64,000 nt of DNA, from the NCBI GenBank assembly GCA_030429235.1, contig JAUIDB010000019.1, positions 17,521-81,520 of the forward strand, written 5' to 3'. Made by a program: the position numbers and the translations under genes. Under the pieces are notes generated by a model. The model saw only the letters and a list, made by a program, of their open reading frames with translations, did no database searches and was not told where the DNA came from. Origin of the DNA: Thermoanaerobaculia bacterium. Lineage in GTDB: Bacteria > Acidobacteriota > Thermoanaerobaculia > Multivoradales > JAIOJS01. Positions 42,749-51,711 of the stretch are shown in pieces (positions within the stretch are counted from its first letter, which is position 1; each line of letters starts with the position of its first letter).

Positions 42749-44464
42749 ATGACCCTGGTCCTGGTAGCCCACGAGGAAGACCGCACCCTCCGCTTTCCGC
42801 TCACGGGTGGAGAGTACCGGGTGGGTTCGAGTTCGACCAGCGACATTCGCCTGGGGCATCCGACGATCTCGCGGCAGCATGCCCTGATCACCGTCAAGAC
42901 GTCCCCGTCAGCGACCGATCTCGTGGTCGAGCTCGAAGATGTGGGTTCGCGCAACGGGACGCGGGTCGCGGGAAAGAAGCTGGAGCGTGCAGTCTCTCTG
43001 CAGCCCGGTACGGAGATCCTGTTCGGCTCGATCCGTGCCACTCTGGAATCGGTGGCCGACCGTGATCTGGAGCCGGGTATCACCCTGGACCCGCGGCCGC
43101 TGGCAGCGCCGCTGGAACCCGACGAACCGCGAAGGACGACCGCCTCGGTCGGGTCGGTTCGGGCGTTCGCACTCCAGAAACTCCCGGATCTGCTACGGCG
43201 ACTCGAAGAAGGGGTCGACGAAGCCACCATGGCGCAGGCCGTGGGGGAGTCTCTGGCTTCGACTCTGCCCTGCTTGCGACTCGAGATCGTGCGGCACGGT
43301 GGAGAGACCAGCGGCTCGGGCCTTCTCTTTCTGGCCGAGTACGGTCAGGTCGCCGAGGGCAGCCCGGTCGCCAGTACCCGACAGGGCGATGTCGAGACTC
43401 GGGTCAGCTTTCCTCACTCCTCGCAGGCGAGTGGTTATCTCCCTCTGATCGACTCGGCGACACGGCTGATTGGATTGGCCCGTCCGATTGCGGTGCGCCG
43501 GCCCCCTCCCGATTCGCTGCCGCCTCGACTCCCCGATCCGCCGACCGTAGACCCGGTGGTCCGCAGGATCTACGACGATGCAGCCCGAGTGGCTCAGGGT
43601 GACGTCGGAGTGTTGATCTGCGGCGAGTCGGGCACCGGCAAAGAGATCTTGGCTCGCTATCTCCACGCGGCGTCGCCACGGCGCGACCGTCCCTGTGTTG
43701 CCCTCAACTGCGCTGCCCTGGCCAGCGACCTCCTCGAGTCGGAGCTCTTCGGAATCGAACGAGGGGTGGCCACCGGCGTGGATTCCCGACCTGGGCGGTT
43801 CGAACAAGCAGACCAGGGAACCCTCTTTCTCGACGAGATCGGGGACATGGCTCCCGAGACGCAAGCCAAGATCCTGCGGGTGCTGCAGGAGGGAGAGGTC
43901 TACCGGATCGGAGGGCGAGAGCCGCGGCCAGCCCGGGTCCGAGTGGTCGCCGCGACCAACCGCGACCTCGATGCTCTCCTCGCACAGGGCCGATTCCGTT
44001 CGGATCTTTACCACCGGATCGCGGACTGGCGGGTGGAACTCCCTCCGTTGCGGCAGCGGCGAGGTGATATCCCCAACCTGGCGGCCTACTTCCTGGAACG
44101 CAGTGCAGCACGTCGAGGGGTGCGGGTGGCTGGTATCTCGAAGGCGACGGTCGATGCCCTTCTGGCCCACGACTGGCCAGGCAACGTGCGGGAGTTGGAG
44201 CGAGAGATGGCGCGGGCAGTCCTCTTTCTACAGGAAGGGGAGCTGTTGCGTACCGACCACCTGGCCCTGGAGGCCTCGGGAGCGGGAGATGGCCCGACCG
44301 GCGACACCCTCAAGGAGATTCTGCGCAGTGCGGAGCGCCGCGCCTTGCAGCAGGCGCTCGAACTCACGAACGGCAACATGAGCGCAGCTGCCAAGAGACT
44401 CGACATCGGCCGCTCGACTTTGTACCGGAGACTCAAGGACCTCGGCCTCCTGGAGTCGACCTGA
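42749..44464 (+). CDS. FHA-AAA+-Fis regulator (module 2)
   Basis: 571 residues. FHA domain about 5-100 with Ser41-Arg42-Gln43-His44 and Asn69-Gly70; a linker with helical SMxxA segments (about 140-250); AAA+ domain with Walker A GESGTGKE (292-299), Walker B LDE with Asp362 and Glu363 intact, arginine-finger block FRSDLYHR, and a Fis-type helix-turn-helix at the end (MSAAAKRLDIGRSTLYRRL). The sigma-54 contact loop reads GVATGV (339-344) instead of GAFTGA, so a canonical sigma-54 role is doubtful even though ATP hydrolysis looks possible. ATG 42749 (MTLVLVAHEED) is the best FHA start. Partner kinase gene is 93 bases upstream. Confidence 0.9.
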   Translation: MTLVLVAHEEDRTLRFPLTGGEYRVGSSSTSDIRLGHPTISRQHALITVKTSPSATDLVVELEDVGSRNGTRVAGKKLERAVSLQPGTEILFGSIRATLESVADRDLEPGITLDPRPLAAPLEPDEPRRTTASVGSVRAFALQKLPDLLRRLEEGVDEATMAQAVGESLASTLPCLRLEIVRHGGETSGSGLLFLAEYGQVAEGSPVASTRQGDVETRVSFPHSSQASGYLPLIDSATRLIGLARPIAVRRPPPDSLPPRLPDPPTVDPVVRRIYDDAARVAQGDVGVLICGESGTGKEILARYLHAASPRRDRPCVALNCAALASDLLESELFGIERGVATGVDSRPGRFEQADQGTLFLDEIGDMAPETQAKILRVLQEGEVYRIGGREPRPARVRVVAATNRDLDALLAQGRFRSDLYHRIADWRVELPPLRQRRGDIPNLAAYFLERSAARRGVRVAGISKATVDALLAHDWPGNVRELEREMARAVLFLQEGELLRTDHLALEASGAGDGPTGDTLKEILRSAERRALQQALELTNGNMSAAAKRLDIGRSTLYRRLKDLGLLEST

Positions 44465-44541
44465 CCATTGGACGGAGTCGGCGGCGGATCGTACGCGGAG
44501 GGAACCGCAACCCTGTTGACCGCGAGGAGCAGAGAGCAAGG

Positions 44542-44925
44542 GTGATTCTGATCTACGGCATCCGGGAGGAGCTCGTGCCCCGGCGAGCTGCGCTGTCCGA
44601 CGCGATCCACCGCAGCCTCGCAGCCGAACTCGGGCTGCCTGAGGACAAGCGGGCCCACCGCTTCGTCCCGATGGACGCCGAAGACTTCTACTTCCCCGGC
44701 GGTCGGACCCGGGCGTATACCGTGATCGAGATCCATCTGATCGAGGGCAGGTCGCGCACGGCCATTCGCCGGCTCATCAAGAGGCTCTTTCGCGAGGTCG
44801 AGAGCGAGGTAGGAATCTCTCCGATCGACCTGGAAATCACGGTGCACCAGCAACCGGCCTACTGTTGGGGGTTCCGAGGTATGACCGGGGACGAGGCCGA
44901 TCTCGATTACGAGATCGAGATCTAG
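44542..44925 (+). CDS. Tautomerase-superfamily protein without the N-terminal proline
   Basis: 127 residues with a beta-alpha-beta pattern typical of the tautomerase superfamily, in particular the longer Tautomerase_2 type: IYGIREELVPRRAALSDAIHRSLAAELGLPEDKRAHRFVPM in part, then IEIHLIEGRSRTAIRRLIKRLF and a C-terminal QQPAYCWGFRG segment. These enzymes use Pro1; here the predicted start (GTG 44542) is followed by Ile, so the catalytic proline is missing. It may be an inactive fold, or translation may start differently. No nearby ATG gives a Pro2. Confidence 0.65.
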   Translation: MILIYGIREELVPRRAALSDAIHRSLAAELGLPEDKRAHRFVPMDAEDFYFPGGRTRAYTVIEIHLIEGRSRTAIRRLIKRLFREVESEVGISPIDLEITVHQQPAYCWGFRGMTGDEADLDYEIEI

Positions 44926-45021
44926 GGCCTCCGTTCCGCCAACCTCTGGCGCAGGCCGGACTCACGATGACGCCCGAGGTGTCGCGTCCCTTCCCGCGTG
45001 CCGACAGAGTAGGACTTCGGC

Positions 45022-45324
45022 CTACGCCACCGCGGGGCGAGCGGTGCCCATCTGGCGCTCGACCAGGCCGCGGTAGACCGCGTGCTGGTCCAGCAGTTGA
45101 CCGTGGGTTCCGACCCCGGTGACGCGACCGCCTTCGATCACCGCGATCTGGTCCGCCGATCGAACCGTCGACAGTTGATGGGCGATGACGATGGTGGTGC
45201 GACCCTGCATCAACTCGCTCAGTGCTTGCTGCACAGCTTCTTCCGAGGCGGCATCGAGGTTGGCGGTCGCCTCGTCGAGCATGAGGATCTGGGGGTCGGC
45301 CAAGAACGCCCGCGCGATCGCTAG
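45022..45324 (-). pseudogene. Remnant of ABC transporter ATP-binding domain (3' end only)
   Basis: C-terminal end of a type-I exporter-style ABC ATPase: ARAFLADP, Walker B ILMLDEATANLD, the H-loop IVIAHQLST and the tail that follows. The homology begins abruptly at 45324 within the Signature-to-Walker-B helix (LAIARAFL); Walker A, Q-loop and signature motif are missing, so no functional ATPase is made. Just outside, on the opposite strand, lies the headless 3' end of another gene (45325-45480). Confidence 0.8.
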
Positions 45325-45480
45325 ATCCTCGACACCGTCGAGCTGCTGCGTGAAGAGCTCGCCAAGCCTGACCGGACGAGAATCGTGTTGCAGGGTCTGG
45401 TGGCCAATCTTCGGGACTTCAAGGAGTTGTTGCCGCAGCGACGCGACCTGGTGGACGAGTTCAGACTGAAGCTCATCTGA
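45325..45480 (+). pseudogene. Headless 3' end of an unknown gene
   Basis: Open for 51 codons to TGA 45478-45480 with no start codon in frame before a stop at 45322-45324. The peptide is helical and charged (ILDTVELLREEL, FKELLPQRRDLVDEFRLKL). It begins exactly where the ABC-ATPase homology on the other strand ends, so the two lost their 5' halves in one deletion. Function not recognised. Confidence 0.45.
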
Positions 45481-45573
45481 CGCCCGGGCTGCGCGGGCTT
45501 CGGAGCACGGCTCCCAGAAGCCCGTTGCGACGTCCCCGGTGACGACGGGAACACTAGTTGAGGTGATCGTGGC

Positions 45574-46230
45574 TCAGCGGAGGCACCCGAGTTCCTGGCA
45601 CCGTTGCAGGACCCGGACCTGCTCGTCGCTCAGCTCTGCCTCCTCGAACTCGACCCCGAATCGATCGATGAAGGCCCACCTCCCTCCCGCAATCCTCGGG
45701 TGGTCACGGTCTGGTCCGACGATCTCACAGCCCTGGCAGACGAGGGCACGGCCTTCCCGGTAAGGCCATCCAAAGTCGTATCGGATGCCCGTCACGGGTC
45801 GGAAGTCTCGGTCGAAGTAGACCACACCACCATCCTGCCAGCCTCGGGTGAGCCCCTCTGACCAGGGATCGGGTCCGAAGTCGACGATGACCACCTGCAG
45901 CGATCGGCCCTCCGGTGTGAGGTAGTACCAACCGCTCCCTTCGATCAACAGGTCGCCGAAGCCGTCCGAGAGGACCATTCGTCGCAGATGGCTCGGGGCG
46001 ACACGGAGTTGACCGTTCTCGTCGATGCGAGCGCACTCCTCGTAGTGATCCCATTCGAAGTCGGCCTGGTTCGGGGACAGGTCCGGGGCATCTCTGCGTG
46101 CCGTGTACGCGCACTGTAGGTCGTAGGCGGAGTCCTCGCTCCTGGCTTCGATTCCCTGGACCTCGTCTCGCTGCGAACCCGGGAGAAGCGCCGCGCTGGC
46201 GAGAAAAAGCAGAGCGACAATCGACCTCAT
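45574..46230 (-). CDS. WG-repeat-like secreted protein
   Basis: 218 residues with signal peptide (MRSIVALLFLASAALLPGS). Sequence features GWYYLTPEGRSLQV, PWSEGLTRGWQDGGVVYFDRDF, YREGRALVCQGCE and GGRWAFIDRFG match the bacterial WG-repeat-like family found in enterobacteria and others: periplasmic beta-propeller-like proteins of unknown function. A disulfide between the Cys pair in VCQGCE is possible. ATG 46230. It is next to the deletion scar and upstream of an amidohydrolase on the same strand, with a 79-base gap. Confidence 0.75.
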   Translation of the reverse strand: MRSIVALLFLASAALLPGSQRDEVQGIEARSEDSAYDLQCAYTARRDAPDLSPNQADFEWDHYEECARIDENGQLRVAPSHLRRMVLSDGFGDLLIEGSGWYYLTPEGRSLQVVIVDFGPDPWSEGLTRGWQDGGVVYFDRDFRPVTGIRYDFGWPYREGRALVCQGCEIVGPDRDHPRIAGGRWAFIDRFGVEFEEAELSDEQVRVLQRCQELGCLR

Positions 46231-46309
46231 GTCGTGATCTTCTCACGTTGATGCGAGTTCGCGTCGAAGGTCGTCGCGGTTCGGGTGCGACTCGAAGGCG
46301 GGTCTTGAG

Positions 46310-47836
46310 CTATCGAGCGGCCGCGAGGTCTACCGGCTGGAGTACCGTGCCGCTCACGATCACCCGCTCGATCTCTCCCCAGGCCAGGGCGGACTGCAGC
46401 GGATCAGAGCGCAAGAGAAGGAGATTCGCTTTCCGGCCCACCGCGACCTCGCCGTACTCGTGGGCGACTCCAAAGAGCTTCGCCGGAGCCAGGGTCAGCG
46501 CGCGAGCGATGGCCAATGGGTCGATCCCGAGGGTCGCGAGATGTTGGAGCTCGAGCCGTCCGTTGAGTCCTGGCGGATTGGTGTAGAAGGGGCCGGAGGG
46601 AGTGTCACTGCCGAAAACGAAGTTGCCGCCCCGAGCCACGAAGGCTTGAAGGACTCGATCACCCTGGCCGCGCCCGGCCTCCATCTGGCGCCGAATCATG
46701 GCATCGTCGGGAGAGTCGTCGAAGTCTTCCCGACGGATTTCGTCGCGTAGGCCGCCACCGCCGCCGGCTTGCAGGTAGTCGAGGAAGGCAGGCGGGTACA
46801 CCTCGGCCAGCCGCGGATCGGACAGGAAGGTTGGATCGAAGAGATCCCGGAGTCCTCCCAGCACCCGGGTGGTGGGCATCAGGGCGATCTCTCGATCGAT
46901 GGCCCGATCGACCACCTGTGAGATCTCGGCGGGAAGTCCGGCGGAACCGCGGTGCTGGTCCCAGTTCCACATGCCGTGCACCAGGGCGTCGATCGGGGAC
47001 TGAGTGACGAAATCCCAGGCTTCGAAGGAGTTGGCGTGGACGACGACCGGGAGGCCGCGCTGGTGGGCCGTGGCGACGACTTGCTCCAACAGCGGCCGGC
47101 TGGGAGTGGGGAGGTTGGAGAATCCTCCAAAGCCCTTCTCCCAGAACAGCTTGACCGCGACTCCTCCGCTCGACTCGACCCGAGCCACGGTCGCCTCGGG
47201 GGTGTGCTGCGTGGGATCGACGCCAGCGGGTTGGTTGGGAACCGGATGCAGTGGGTCGAGCAGATAGTTCGAGTAGCTCCACCTCTCGTCCTCGGGGACC
47301 CAGTTCAGGGGGTAGCCGCCGGCCATCGTAAGGGCGGTGCCCACATGCAGGAGGTCGGGAGCGGGGCCGTTCTCCCGGAACCAGGCGATCGAACCCTCGT
47401 CCCGGTGGTTGAGATCGACCACCTGGGTGAAGCCATGGAGCAGGAAGCTGCGTCCTGCCTGGTTGCGATAGGCAGTCTCCAGCGCCCGCAGTTCGGGGGT
47501 GTCCTGCGACAGGAGAGCGGGGGTCGAGGAGACGTGAACGTGGCTGTCGAAGGCTCCTGGGGCGAGCCAGAGTCCGGTCCCGTCGACCACCGCTGCCCCT
47601 TTCGGAGGCTGGATCAAACCCGCCTGGAGCACCGCCACGATGCGGTCGCCGCGAAGAGCGACATCGACCTCCTGACTCGAGTCTCCGAGGTCGACGTCGA
47701 CCCGCTGCGCTCCCAGGATCCACAAGGTCTCGGATGCGACGCTGAGGTCGGTCTCGGACAGCGCGAGCGTGGGGGCGAGAATCGTCGACAGGAGGAGAAT
47801 CACGAGACGGAGGGTTGGTCCAGGGCTTTCGAGCAC
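46310..47836 (-). CDS. Secreted amidohydrolase
   Basis: 508 residues with a signal peptide (LRLVILLLSTILAPTLALS). Amidohydrolase fold: FDSHVHV with metal His99 and His101, a GGVAVKLFWEKG block with the carboxylated-Lys position, VVVHANSFEAWDF with a further metal His, GMWNWDQH and the C-terminal FGSDTPSGP Asp. Resembles the imidazolonepropionase-related group, often extracellular. The start is GTG 47836, chosen for its AAGGAA ribosome site. Divergent from the kinase gene at 48140. Confidence 0.9.
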   Translation of the reverse strand: MLESPGPTLRLVILLLSTILAPTLALSETDLSVASETLWILGAQRVDVDLGDSSQEVDVALRGDRIVAVLQAGLIQPPKGAAVVDGTGLWLAPGAFDSHVHVSSTPALLSQDTPELRALETAYRNQAGRSFLLHGFTQVVDLNHRDEGSIAWFRENGPAPDLLHVGTALTMAGGYPLNWVPEDERWSYSNYLLDPLHPVPNQPAGVDPTQHTPEATVARVESSGGVAVKLFWEKGFGGFSNLPTPSRPLLEQVVATAHQRGLPVVVHANSFEAWDFVTQSPIDALVHGMWNWDQHRGSAGLPAEISQVVDRAIDREIALMPTTRVLGGLRDLFDPTFLSDPRLAEVYPPAFLDYLQAGGGGGLRDEIRREDFDDSPDDAMIRRQMEAGRGQGDRVLQAFVARGGNFVFGSDTPSGPFYTNPPGLNGRLELQHLATLGIDPLAIARALTLAPAKLFGVAHEYGEVAVGRKANLLLLRSDPLQSALAWGEIERVIVSGTVLQPVDLAAAR

Positions 47837-48139
47837 AGTTCGGTTCCTTGCGGTCTAGGTTCGGTGGTTCGGGTCCAGATCAGTGCAGGACTACGCCTGT
47901 CAGCCCTGAGTGTTTCGGCCGTCGCGTGGACTGCCGCTGACTGATCCTGAGGAATGAGATCTCTGGGAACGGCTCCTCTGCCTGGGTTACTGGGGTCGGT
48001 CGATTGGGCGTCAGTGGCCTGCGGTTCGCCGGAGCGGTTGAGGACCAGGCCGCGTGATGCAAGAATCCTCTCGAAGGGTGATCAGGATCGTGGTCGCCGA
48101 CAGAAGGGTGAGGCCTCGAATCGAAGGAACGGGATCGGC
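47837..48139. other. Gene-free stretch between divergent genes
   Basis: 303 bases between the amidohydrolase and the kinase genes. I see no gene, no strong promoter match and no long inverted repeat. It should carry both divergent promoters. An upstream in-frame start for the kinase (47954) exists but would add 62 residues unlike the rest of the kinase family. Confidence 0.4.
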
Positions 48140-51100
48140 ATGGAAACTCAGCGCTGGCGTCAGATCGACTCGATCCTTCAACTTGCCCTGGATCGCGACG
48201 CGTCGGATCGCGACGAGTTGTTGGAGGTCGCGTGCGGCGACGACTCCGACCTTCGATCCGAGGTGGAGCGACTCCTCGATCTGGAGGCCCAGGACCTCAA
48301 CTTGCTCGGAGGACTCGAGGAATTCGGCGCCGATGCCGAATTCCTTGACCAGCGCAGTGGGTCGCGCGAAGGCGTTCGATCCGGCACGGTCGACCCTTTC
48401 GATCCCTACCCGGGATCGAGCCACCTTCGACCGGGAGACAGGGTGGGGGCCTACCGGATTCTCGGACTCCTGGGGCACGGAGGAATGGGCAGCGTTTATC
48501 GGGCAGAACGAGACGACAAAGAGATCGTTCGACAGGTGGCACTGAAGGTATCGCGCAGCGAGTTGGTATCGCGCGAGACTCTGCGGCGGTTCCGCCAGGA
48601 ACGACAGATCTTGGGCAGTCTCGACCACCCCAATATCGCTCGCTTGATCGATGTGGGTGCCACCGACCAGGGCCGCCCCTACGTTGTCATGGAACTCGTC
48701 GAGGGAATCCCGATCGATGTCTATTGCGACCAGCAAGGATTGGGAGTTCGCGAACGGCTGGAACTGGTACTGAAGGTCTGTGCCGCGGTCAGCAAAGCCC
48801 ATCAGAGTCTGATCGTTCATCGAGATCTGAAGCCGAACAACATCCTGGTGGGGGCCGATGGGGAACCCAAGCTCCTCGACTTCGGCATCGCCAAACCGCT
48901 CGATCCTGAGAGCTTTCCCACCACGATCACCGGGACCCGGGATGGATTTCATCCGATGACCCCGGACTACGCGAGCCCCGAACAGGTCCAGGGCCTGGCG
49001 ATTCGAACGACCAGCGATGTGTACTCGCTGGGGGTGGTGATCTACGAGCTCCTCACTGGGCAGCTCCCCCGACCGCTCGCGGGGCTGGCCCCGGTCGAGA
49101 TGCTGCGCGCCGTGGCGGAAGACGAGGTCCTTCCGCCGAGTCGAGTGGTCGCGGACTCCGTTGCACGGTCTCGTGACGTCTTGGACGGGGGGCGGGAGGA
49201 AGGAGCCTCGATCAGTGAACGCTGGGGATGTACCGCGAAGCAGCTGAGCCGGGAGCTCTCTGGTGATCTCGACACCATCCTCTTGAAGGCCCTGCGCAAC
49301 GATCCGGACCGTCGCTATCAGGCCGTCGACGAGTTGTCCGAGGATCTGCTGCGGCATCTCGAAGCTCGGCCGGTGCTGGCTCGACCGGAGACTCTGACCT
49401 ATCTCACCACGAAGTTCGTCCAACGCCACCGCGCGACGGTGCTCGTCGGGCTTGCGTTGCTGCTGTCGCTGGTCGGCTTCGGAACGAACCTGATGTTTCA
49501 GACCCAGCGCCTAGCGGCCGAACGAGATCGAGCCGATACCTCCCGGAAACTGGCTGCCATCGAACAGCAGAAGGCAGAAGAGGTCGCCGCGGTGATGACG
49601 GGTATCTTCGAACAGTCCGATCCGCACAACGCTCTGGGTGAGGACATCACGGCTCGAGAACTCCTCGATCAGAGTGCAGAGCGAATCAAGTCGCAGGACT
49701 CTCTGCAGCCGGAGGTTCGGGCGACGGTGCTGCAGTCGATCGGCAACGCGTTCGTATCCCTGGGACGATCCGACGAGGCCGAGCCGCTTCTCGCCGAGGC
49801 TCTCTCCTTGCGGGAAGAGACACTGGGACCCGATCACCTGGACGTGGCGGCGAGCCTGCTCGACCTCGCGTCGGTCTTCCATACGAGGGCCGAGTATGAC
49901 CGCGCGAGACCGCTGCTGCAGCGCTCGATCGGGATCCGTGAACGAGCCCTGGGAGAGAACCACGTTTCGATCGTGCCAAACCTCAAACAGCTCGGTGGAG
50001 CCTACTGGGTGGAAGGTAGATTCCAGGAAGCGGAGGTCGCCTGGACCAGAGCCCTCGAGATCGAAAAGGCGGAGTACGGGGCCGACCACGTCGAGGTTGC
50101 GCACGACGAGATGCTGCTGGGAATACTGTACGAGTACAGCGGTCGCCTAGATGAGGCCCTCGACGCCTATACCCACACGCTGGAGATCTTCCAGCGGGAC
50201 TATGCTCCGTTTCATCCCGCGATGGCCACGATTCACAACAACCTGGGAGTTCTCTACGGAAAGAACGGACTGTACTTGCAGGCGCTGCCTCACTTGGAGC
50301 AGGCCTTGGAGATTCGCGAGAAGATCTATACGAACAACGAGGCACTGCTGGGAACTATTTTCGCGAACCTCGGGGACTCCCATCGACACCTAGGCAACTT
50401 CGAATCGGCAGAACGACTCGGACGGCGAGCTCTCGAGGTTCTGCAGGCCTCGGCTGAGCCGGACCACAGCTTCGTTTGGGCACAGCTGGCCGAGCTGCAT
50501 AGAGACCAGGGGGACTTGCAGCGCGCGGAGTCGACGCTGGCTCGAGGTTTCGCCGCTCTCGAGATCCCTCGCACCGAGAGTCACCCATCCTTGGCCCTGC
50601 TGCTCGCAACCCGCGGCGAGATCCTGTTTGCTCGCGGCGAGTACCGGGCGGCCCTTCCGGTACTGCAGGAGGCCGAGGCCATGCTGACGCAGATCTACGG
50701 ACCCGACAACCGGCGGGTGCTGGCCAATGCTGGTGTCCTGGGCTGGGTTCAGACCCGATTGGGTGAGCTCGATCAGGCAGAAGCGGCCTTCGAACGAGCA
50801 AGACTGGGCTGGGAGCGGTTGTTCGCGCGGTTCCCCTGGGCTGCCAGTGGTGCGGCCGGATTGGCGGACACTCACCTCGGACTGGGTGAGCTGTATCGGT
50901 CTCGGGGCGATCTCGAAGCGGCCCGAGCGGCCTGGTCGCGCTCCATCGAACTCCTCGAGGGCCTTCCGGATCAGGGACCTGTGCCGCGCTTTCTCGACCT
51001 GCAGGCCCGAGCTCTCCTGCTCACGGGACAGGTCGAGGCGGCGAAACCGCTGGTCGAGAAGCTCCAGAGTATCGGCTGGGAGCAGGCCGCACTTCGAGCC

Positions 51101-51142
51101 CTGGTCCGAGAGCACGGTCTCGAAGAAGGTTTGCGTCGATAG
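48140..51142 (+). CDS. Ser/Thr protein kinase with TPR tail
   Basis: 1000 residues. The N-terminal 60 residues (RWRQIDSILQLALDRDASDRDELLEV) are a helical cap common in acidobacterial kinases of this kind. The kinase domain has GHGGMGSVY, Lys136 in VALK, Asp229 in HRDLKPNN and Asp247 in DFGIA; active by sequence. A transmembrane helix lies at about 432-450 and is followed by about 500 residues with TPR/Kinesin-light-chain-type repeats ('SLREETLGPDHLDVA', 'ALEIREKIYTNNEAL'). Its ATG (48140) is preferred because earlier in-frame starts lie in a poorly conserved stretch. A hairpin after the gene at 51149-51176 probably ends the message. Confidence 0.93.
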   Translation: METQRWRQIDSILQLALDRDASDRDELLEVACGDDSDLRSEVERLLDLEAQDLNLLGGLEEFGADAEFLDQRSGSREGVRSGTVDPFDPYPGSSHLRPGDRVGAYRILGLLGHGGMGSVYRAERDDKEIVRQVALKVSRSELVSRETLRRFRQERQILGSLDHPNIARLIDVGATDQGRPYVVMELVEGIPIDVYCDQQGLGVRERLELVLKVCAAVSKAHQSLIVHRDLKPNNILVGADGEPKLLDFGIAKPLDPESFPTTITGTRDGFHPMTPDYASPEQVQGLAIRTTSDVYSLGVVIYELLTGQLPRPLAGLAPVEMLRAVAEDEVLPPSRVVADSVARSRDVLDGGREEGASISERWGCTAKQLSRELSGDLDTILLKALRNDPDRRYQAVDELSEDLLRHLEARPVLARPETLTYLTTKFVQRHRATVLVGLALLLSLVGFGTNLMFQTQRLAAERDRADTSRKLAAIEQQKAEEVAAVMTGIFEQSDPHNALGEDITARELLDQSAERIKSQDSLQPEVRATVLQSIGNAFVSLGRSDEAEPLLAEALSLREETLGPDHLDVAASLLDLASVFHTRAEYDRARPLLQRSIGIRERALGENHVSIVPNLKQLGGAYWVEGRFQEAEVAWTRALEIEKAEYGADHVEVAHDEMLLGILYEYSGRLDEALDAYTHTLEIFQRDYAPFHPAMATIHNNLGVLYGKNGLYLQALPHLEQALEIREKIYTNNEALLGTIFANLGDSHRHLGNFESAERLGRRALEVLQASAEPDHSFVWAQLAELHRDQGDLQRAESTLARGFAALEIPRTESHPSLALLLATRGEILFARGEYRAALPVLQEAEAMLTQIYGPDNRRVLANAGVLGWVQTRLGELDQAEAAFERARLGWERLFARFPWAASGAAGLADTHLGLGELYRSRGDLEAARAAWSRSIELLEGLPDQGPVPRFLDLQARALLLTGQVEAAKPLVEKLQSIGWEQAALRALVREHGLEEGLRR

Positions 51143-51148
51143 GTGCGG

Positions 51149-51176
51149 GCGAGCCGAGGCACGGACCTCGGCTTGC
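51149..51176. terminator. Hairpin between convergent kinase and small gene
   Basis: An 11-bp stem (one G-T pair) 51149-51159/51166-51176 with a 6-base CACGGA loop, 7 bases after the kinase stop and 12 bases from the stop of the 88-residue gene on the other strand. Bidirectional terminator by position; no U-tract. Confidence 0.55.
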
Positions 51177-51187
51177 TGGTGGCGAAC

Positions 51188-51454
51188 CTACCTATGGAAG
51201 AGGGCGCGTAGCTCGTGGCGGACGTCCTCGAGAGAGCGGCGTACCGAGAGGTTCTCCTCGCCCGAACCGTTCCTACACGTCTCCCAGAGCACGGCTACCA
51301 CCGATTCGAGGTCGCGCTCCAGTTCCACCAGCTCGGGGTGGAATACGTTGACCTCGGCGAGGGTCGTGTCGTGAGCCTTGGGAGCGAGCTCGGGATTGGC
51401 GTTTTCCGGACTCTCACCCCTGGTGCGATTGACGACTTCGTGGTTCGCGCGCAT
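51188..51454 (-). CDS. Small acidic protein, unknown function
   Basis: 88 residues. The ATG at 51454 has a strong GGAGG ribosome site about 7 bases upstream, which is why I treat it as a gene. The protein is helical and acidic (NVFHPELVELERDLESVVAVLWETC), with no family I recognise and no signal peptide. It is convergent with the kinase gene. Codon use looks like the neighbours. It could be a small regulatory or binding protein. A 257-base gap (51455-51711) to the MscS gene follows; it holds the MscS promoter and nothing else I can support. Confidence 0.55.
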   Translation of the reverse strand: MRANHEVVNRTRGESPENANPELAPKAHDTTLAEVNVFHPELVELERDLESVVAVLWETCRNGSGEENLSVRRSLEDVRHELRALFHR

Positions 51455-51696
51455 CGTGTACCTCCAGCCGGCGGAGCCGGTCTGTCGTTCTCCATGGCCC
51501 AGCGGCCACTCAGATCGAGACTTGCAAGCAGAGGATTTCCATAGCCTCTACTTAGAAGTGAGAAAACCGGCCAAAGTGTTTCAGGCCGAAACGGGACGCC
51601 GTGGTCGAGAGACCGCGGCTCCCAGCCCGCGGCCCTCCCTTCCGAGAGCAGCGGGGAGTAGTTCTCGCGCCGAGTCGACCCTAAAGGAGTTCGACT

Positions 51697-51705
51697 TGTT
51701 ATGGT
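51697..51705 (+). promoter_or_regulatory. Extended -10 promoter of the MscS gene
   Basis: TGTTATGGT (TGn + TATGGT), ending 6 bases before the ATG at 51712, so the message would begin at or next to the start codon. A TCGACC 19 bases upstream is a weak -35. Leaderless translation is suggested. Confidence 0.35.
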
Positions 51706-51711
51706 TGGGGG

